The notes under the pieces: model-generated | Seen by the model: only the letters and a program-made list of their open reading frames with translations | Told to the model about the DNA's origin: nothing | Databases searched by the model: none | Part shown: in pieces, positions 30,201 to 34,238 of the stretch | Layout of the letters: each line of letters begins with the position of its first letter | How positions within the stretch are numbered: position 1 is the stretch's first letter | Assembly: GCA_003024175.1 (NCBI GenBank) | Contig: MDYQ01000270.1 | Location: 1 to 34,238 of the forward strand | DNA length: 34,238 bases | Reading direction: 5' to 3' | DNA from: Planoprotostelium fungivorum | Taxonomy: Eukaryota > Evosea > Variosea > Cavosteliida > Cavosteliaceae | Program-made: the position numbers and the translations under genes

Positions 30201-32385
30201 ATTGGATGCTAGTAATAGGCATCGTAGCAGCTGTGGTAGAACTCGTTGTAGGCGGTAGAGCTGAACAATTGTTTGTCTCACAACTGTAGTATTCCTCCAT
30301 GACACAGCTGGAATACGAGATGAAGGATGAGATATTATCATGCAGAGAGCAGTAGATGGAACCGTCATCCACAGTCAAAGAATTGGTTGCGTTGGAAGTT
30401 GAGATGAGTGGGCTAGCTGTCGCATTGAACTGCGAGCGAGAGATCTTGTGATAGCCTTGGAGACAAGTCAACGACGGGATGGTACGTCTGACACGCACCA
30501 TAGTTGAGAACGATGAGAGGTGAGCTCCCCGTGAAGATACAATGATCTATCGTCATGTTGCCTGATGCGATGAGGGAGGAGACAGAGCCGTTCATATCTC
30601 GTGTGAAATTCGAGTTGGTGATGATTCCTCCTCGTGAAGTGAAAATAGCTGAATGATGTCAGACGTTAATCGATCCAGTGATGAATGGGTCTGTATGCAA
30701 ATTCACCAGCAGATCCAGATCGTTCACTGAAAGAACTTCCATCGATTGTGACCTCTCTCGCGAAGATATTGACTGGTTGTAGATCAATCTCCAACTTCCA
30801 CTCCTACACTCACAAGGATTTCCCAGGTTCTGTGAAAACATCGAGTTGTAGATGCCCATCGACCCAGTGATCTGCAGGAGAGTCCGTGACGACCGCATGT
30901 TGTACGACACATGACAGTTCGTCAAATTGACGTCTGACAAGGTGGTGATCAGCGGTGCTAGATTACCGATGAAGGTACTGCCGGCGACTGATATCTCACT
31001 CGTCGCCATGACGACGGTCGAGTTGGAATGCCCACCATTCGTATCGAAATTTCCACGGAATGTACAACCGACCAGATTCATCGCCCCTCCGTCTAGCCTC
31101 TTTCAGTCGTGACGTCGCAGGAGATATCTCACTTAGGATGGAGCCATAGACGCCCAATCGGTTGTAGAAGAACGATGTATCGGACACGATCATGCTGATG
31201 GAGCTGATCAGACCCACCGAAGATGACGGCGAGTCACAAAAGTTGTTAATGAAAGAGGATCCATTGATGTAGATGGAATTGGTACCGGAGATGAGGTCTG
31301 GACTGAGTCAGGTTTGACTAGTTGTATGTGGATGATCACCCGATCCGGTCACCCGGCAAGTATCGAAGGTAGTCCTATAGATGGACAGTGAGGATGATCG
31401 GATGAGGAACTGGCTGCAGGTGACATTCGTAAAGTGAGAATATCGAATGGTCAATTGTTGGAAGTTTCCTGAGACTACATTCAGATCGTGTGTGATGATC
31501 ACCCATAGATTATCACCAAAGATGTCTTTTTGAAGCGCATTTGCATTGGCAAAGATCACGTTCTCGAACAAACCAGAAGAGCCTGAGTAGCCGGGACTGG
31601 CTGATGCGGACACCCCCTGGATGAAGGAGTTCCGGATCTTGAGGAGGCCAAATGCAGATGAGATACGAATCATCAAAGGTAGATGATTGGATGAATAGTC
31701 CTCGACTGAGAACGTGAAGTCCTGACTGTTTGAAATGGACATTGCACAGTGACACATTGCACCGTGGCACGAGTGATGTGCCAGTTAGAGACGTGTTGGT
31801 AATGCTGACACCTGTGTCTTGTTAAATGTTGAAATTGTGTATATCTGACCTGAACAATAGAAGTTGGTGGAGGGGAACGAGACGTTGGATAGTGATGAAT
31901 CGACAAAGTTCAGTGCTGGAGTGATTCCGGGTAACAATGAGAGAGTTAGAGAACTCAGTGAAGACGAGGAGAATGTAAGATTCAGTGCGTCCGTAGTGAG
32001 GACTCCTCCATAAAGAAGAAAGTTTTTGAAGGTGAGCTGAGGGATTTAGTCCTGATCAGAATGAGACTGAGATTCACTTGTGTGATGTTGATGAATTCTG
32101 TGTTGCCCAGCGACATACGTGCATCATTAGGCGCAGAAGTCAGAAGTGTGAGAGATAAACTCTGACTACCACTCCAGTTGAATGCAGATGAACTGAACGA
32201 TTGAGATTGGATGATCGCTTCAGAACAATTCGGCTGGATGCTTCTGAATGCTACCATGGTCAGTCCTCATTCTGACCCTTCTCATGCTCCTCACCATCTT
32301 GAAAACTTGCCGTGCTCGAATAAGGACCACAGCTTACGCCCCACACGAGAGGAATTAGAGAGAGGACAATCCAACAGAGGCTCAT
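27239..32385 (-). CDS. Beta-helix / mucin / GAIN-GPS receptor with degenerate kinase (paralog 2)
   Basis: Paralog of the receptor at 13192-17702, same order of parts. ATG 32385 begins a signal peptide (MSLCWIVLSLIPLVWGVSCG). The beta-helix-like ectodomain includes LTIRYSHFTNVTCSQFLI and VAGSTFIGNLAPLI. The Ser/Thr stalk is much longer than in paralog 1 (about 29340-30250). The GAIN-like region ends in the GPS motif (NYTWENDGC, CMCNHLTNF), then a membrane helix (VVVGSVVLIVIVVIIALIVF) and KRRR. The kinase keeps GQGEHSTVYKA and the VAVKK Lys. It has Gln at the alpha-C Glu position (28209-28211), HTEVSARN with Glu replacing the HRD Asp (27892-27894), and SGFG replacing DFG (27841-27843). RRWN, APEVM, SDIWSFGVLFW and RCWKADPRERTTS remain. 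It is almost certainly a pseudokinase. Stop 27239-27241. Confidence 0.84.
28645..28671 (-). other. GPS autoproteolysis motif (paralog 2)
   Basis: The codons read Cys-Met-Cys-Asn-His-Leu-Thr-Asn-Phe, with the predicted cut between the Leu (28654-28656) and Thr (28651-28653) codons. The upstream Cys-Leu-Tyr-Tyr and Trp positions of the motif are retained as in paralog 1. Confidence 0.85.
29132..29341. repeat. Near-identical tract shared with 15181-15390
   Basis: The second member of the 210-bp pair, offset 13,951 bp, same orientation. Outside it the proteins are clearly different, for example STSTNTTQGGDK versus GEAPRDSTERAR on the GPS side. Confidence 0.9.
29456..29539. repeat. 21-bp minisatellite in mucin stalk (paralog 2)
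   Basis: Four copies of the same 21-bp unit as at 15496-15579. Beyond them (to about 30250) the stalk has further degenerate Ser/Thr codon repeats. The opposite strand is left open as a long Val/Asp frame, which is a by-product of the codon pattern. Confidence 0.9.
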
Positions 32386-32594
32386 CGTGCGCCTCACCCT
32401 TGCTGACGTTCGTTGGTCACTGAATCTGTCTATCGATATGAATTGAGCCTCCCGTGTCCTGTCAGGACTAGGGATCACCAGGGACAAGAAACACCACCAC
32501 ACAAAAATGCGTCAGATCGATGGGCCGGCACGTTAAGAGGTTTCTCACCACATCTCCACAGTGAAGAGTTGAATCTACTCATTAACTTTCGTAT
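32386..32594. promoter_or_regulatory. Short intergenic region upstream of receptor paralog 2
   Basis: This 209 bp gap lies between the CLC stop and the receptor start, both on the minus strand. It must hold the receptor promoter and the CLC 3' UTR. No distinct element is recognised. Confidence 0.35.
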
Positions 32595-34238
32595 TTATAT
32601 CAAATCCTTCCCGTAGAAGGCCGGTTGAATGACGCTCTGTCTCTCATCGAAAAAGTGGAAATAGAGGAGATCGTGACGCGTCAAGATGCCGGTGACCTGC
32701 ATGAGATCGTCTACGACGGGTAAATGTCGTAGTCCTTGAGTTTGAAAGAGACGATATGCTTCTATGAATGAAAAACTCTGTTGGACTACAGGATGTGATC
32801 TGTCCATGTCTGATGATCGTCAAGGAGGAAACGTTCGCATGTCACATTATCAGAGAGGATACAATCGGAGACGTCCATATAGAGGTCGTGGCGTCTGTCT
32901 TTGGGTGGCAAACTGATATCCTCTAATGACCACTTGTGGTTCATCAATGTCTCGTAGTATTCGTTGTCCAGCATGGCCGCTGTCTCCAACCCAGGAGGCT
33001 GAGAATAATTTTAATATCTTTCTACAACGAGCTCGAAGTCTTTCCACCTGATACTGTTGGCGGTCGAGTAGTACCATGAGTTGCGTACGTAAGATGATTC
33101 CGCGAAATGTCTTCTCCCTTCCCAAGCCTTTGTTGTCCACAACAGGGAAACCGTTGTGATTCGTACTCTGCAAGATGTGTACGATTCGATCCAAACTATC
33201 TTTAACGTCGATGCACTGTACGTCGGGTGACATGACCTGCCACCGTTAAACCCTAAATCCACGTACAACCTCCGTCACCTCGGTGACGCCGACACGGAAG
33301 GCAAACGTGGGAGGGTGATATTCCAGCAACGGAATTGACTTGATCGCAGCCAATTCTTCGTAAAGTGGCTTGCTGATCGCATCGCCGACGAATTTTGCCA
33401 CGAGCACTGCGAGCAGAATCGGCAAGAGGTACTGTGTATCTGTAGGAGGTGAGGGGTCACACGTGTGATGACGTCATCACTCTCGGTCAGCTCGATGACG
33501 ATGACGCAGAGGGAGATGGTGATCCGACTGAAGCCGGACATCATGGCCGCGGCACCGACGAGGGCGTAGATGCTGGGATCGATGTTTTTTCCTGGGAAAC
33601 GTTGGAATTGCTGAGAACGGAAGAGTTTGATGATGACGATGACGATGACGATCATGACATGAGGATGAAATTTCATTTACCTTCCCAGATCACCTCCACG
33701 ATCTTTCCCACGATCCTACCCATACTCCCACCTATCCTCCATTCAATATCCATCTACAATCGATCTGATCTCTCACCGACTAACATCATCGGGACGAAGA
33801 GCCCCGCGGCGACGGATAGACCAGAAGTGAGGGCAGCCATGATAAAGTAAGAAATCAAATGCACGATCAACGGTGGAAAATGAAATAAACCGGTTGCTCG
33901 TGAGAACAATAACTGTCGTCATCAGAGGGAGAAGAAATTAAAATTTGAATCACACCCGAAGCGTTTCTTCGGCGGGAAGAATGGTCAGGAGGGCCATTTC
34001 ATTGTAGTTGTTCTATTTTTAAATTATTCTGCGATGATTCTGCGAACATTCACCTCCTCGCAGAAGTAAAACGTATCGATCGTCGTATTGGTGCCCTCAT
34101 TGTCACAAACATTTGGGACAGTATGGATGTCAGCCGTTGACTGACAAGTGAAGAACAGTGGTAGTCCAAAAGTGATGATGGCACAGATGGTCATCACGAT
34201 CATAACCTTTTCTCATGAGAATGAATCTCACATATCTC
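32595..34238 (-). CDS. CLC-family chloride channel/transporter, 5' part outside window
   Basis: The C-terminal half of a eukaryotic CLC protein, which moves chloride (often in exchange for protons) across the plasma or an endosomal membrane. Reading leftwards from the window edge: membrane segment VMIVMTICAIITFGLPLFF; extracytoplasmic Cys loop (VPNVCDNEGTNTTIDTFYFC); YNEMALLTILPAEETLR; helix with GLSVAAGLFVPMMLVG, containing the CLC GLFVP selectivity motif; GGSMGRIVGK; DPSIYALVGAAAMMSGFSR; ITISLCVIVIELTE; and LLPILLAVLVAKFVGD. Two cytoplasmic CBS domains follow: one with SLDRIVHILQSTNHNGFPVV, the second with GLRHLPVVDD and VTGILTRHDLL. Stop 32595-32597 after FYGKDLI. The N-terminal helices with the GSGIP motif lie beyond the right edge. 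Many short introns. Confidence 0.9.

Noticed and set aside
29318-30289. Long plus-strand open frame (over 300 codons) rich in Val-Asp-Val-Val-Glu-Asp
   Set aside because: It is the exact antisense of the Ser/Thr codon repeats in the mucin stalk of receptor paralog 2. Low-complexity TCN/ACN codons remove stops on the other strand. The same effect is seen at 15466-15762.

Overview
This is nuclear DNA from an intron-dense eukaryotic microbe. Nearly every coding segment is broken by short introns, mostly about 35-60 nt, that begin GTGAG, GTGAT or GTAAG and end in AG. Spliced reading frames with conserved protein families can be followed across these breaks on both strands. The gene mix fits an amoebozoan, possibly protosteloid: beta-helix receptor kinases, sedolisin, a bulb-type lectin, an SFI1-like protein, a CLC channel and a bacterial-type glucokinase. 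That placement is inference; no marker gene is present to prove it. I found no rRNA, tRNA, CRISPR array or transposon.

Layout, left to right. A minus-strand gene of unknown function runs off the left edge (1-999). It is divergent from a leucine-rich-repeat protein (1388-2705, +). Next come a PIG-Y-like GPI-synthesis subunit (2899-3229, +), a secreted M28 aminopeptidase (3348-4846, -), a seven-helix membrane protein fused to a DUF4395-like domain (5163-7182, -) and an SFI1-type centrin-binding protein (7722-9537, -). A secreted S8 subtilase with a Myxo-Cys repeat and a GPI-like tail follows (9835-13164, +); it contains two assembly-type duplications, each marked by a single N. The first giant receptor is at 13192-17702 (-). 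Then come three metabolic or NAD(P)-binding genes on the minus strand: HTATIP2-like (17811-18639), methylcrotonoyl-CoA carboxylase alpha-like (18859-21602) and a tail-anchored glucokinase (21826-23792). Divergent from these is a sedolisin fused to a bulb-type lectin (24431-27167, +). The second giant receptor is at 27239-32385 (-), and a CLC chloride channel/transporter runs off the right edge (32595-34238, -).

The most unusual content is the pair of receptor paralogs. Each has a signal peptide, a beta-helix-like ectodomain, a Ser/Thr mucin stalk, a GAIN-like region ending in a clear GPS motif (Cys-x-Cys-Asn-His-Leu-Thr), one membrane helix and a tyrosine-kinase-like domain. GAIN/GPS is the self-cleaving module of adhesion GPCRs and polycystin-1; here it sits on a single-pass kinase. 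Both kinase domains have Gly in place of the DFG Asp. The second also lacks the HRD Asp and the alpha-C Glu, so they look like graded pseudokinases. A stretch of about 210 bp at the start of the GAIN region is almost identical between the paralogs while its flanks have diverged, which suggests recent gene conversion. Each receptor also lies tail-to-tail with a secreted protease gene (S8 with the first, S53-lectin with the second).

All intron calls were made by eye from frame, splice consensus and family conservation. Gene ends are firmer than internal exon edges.
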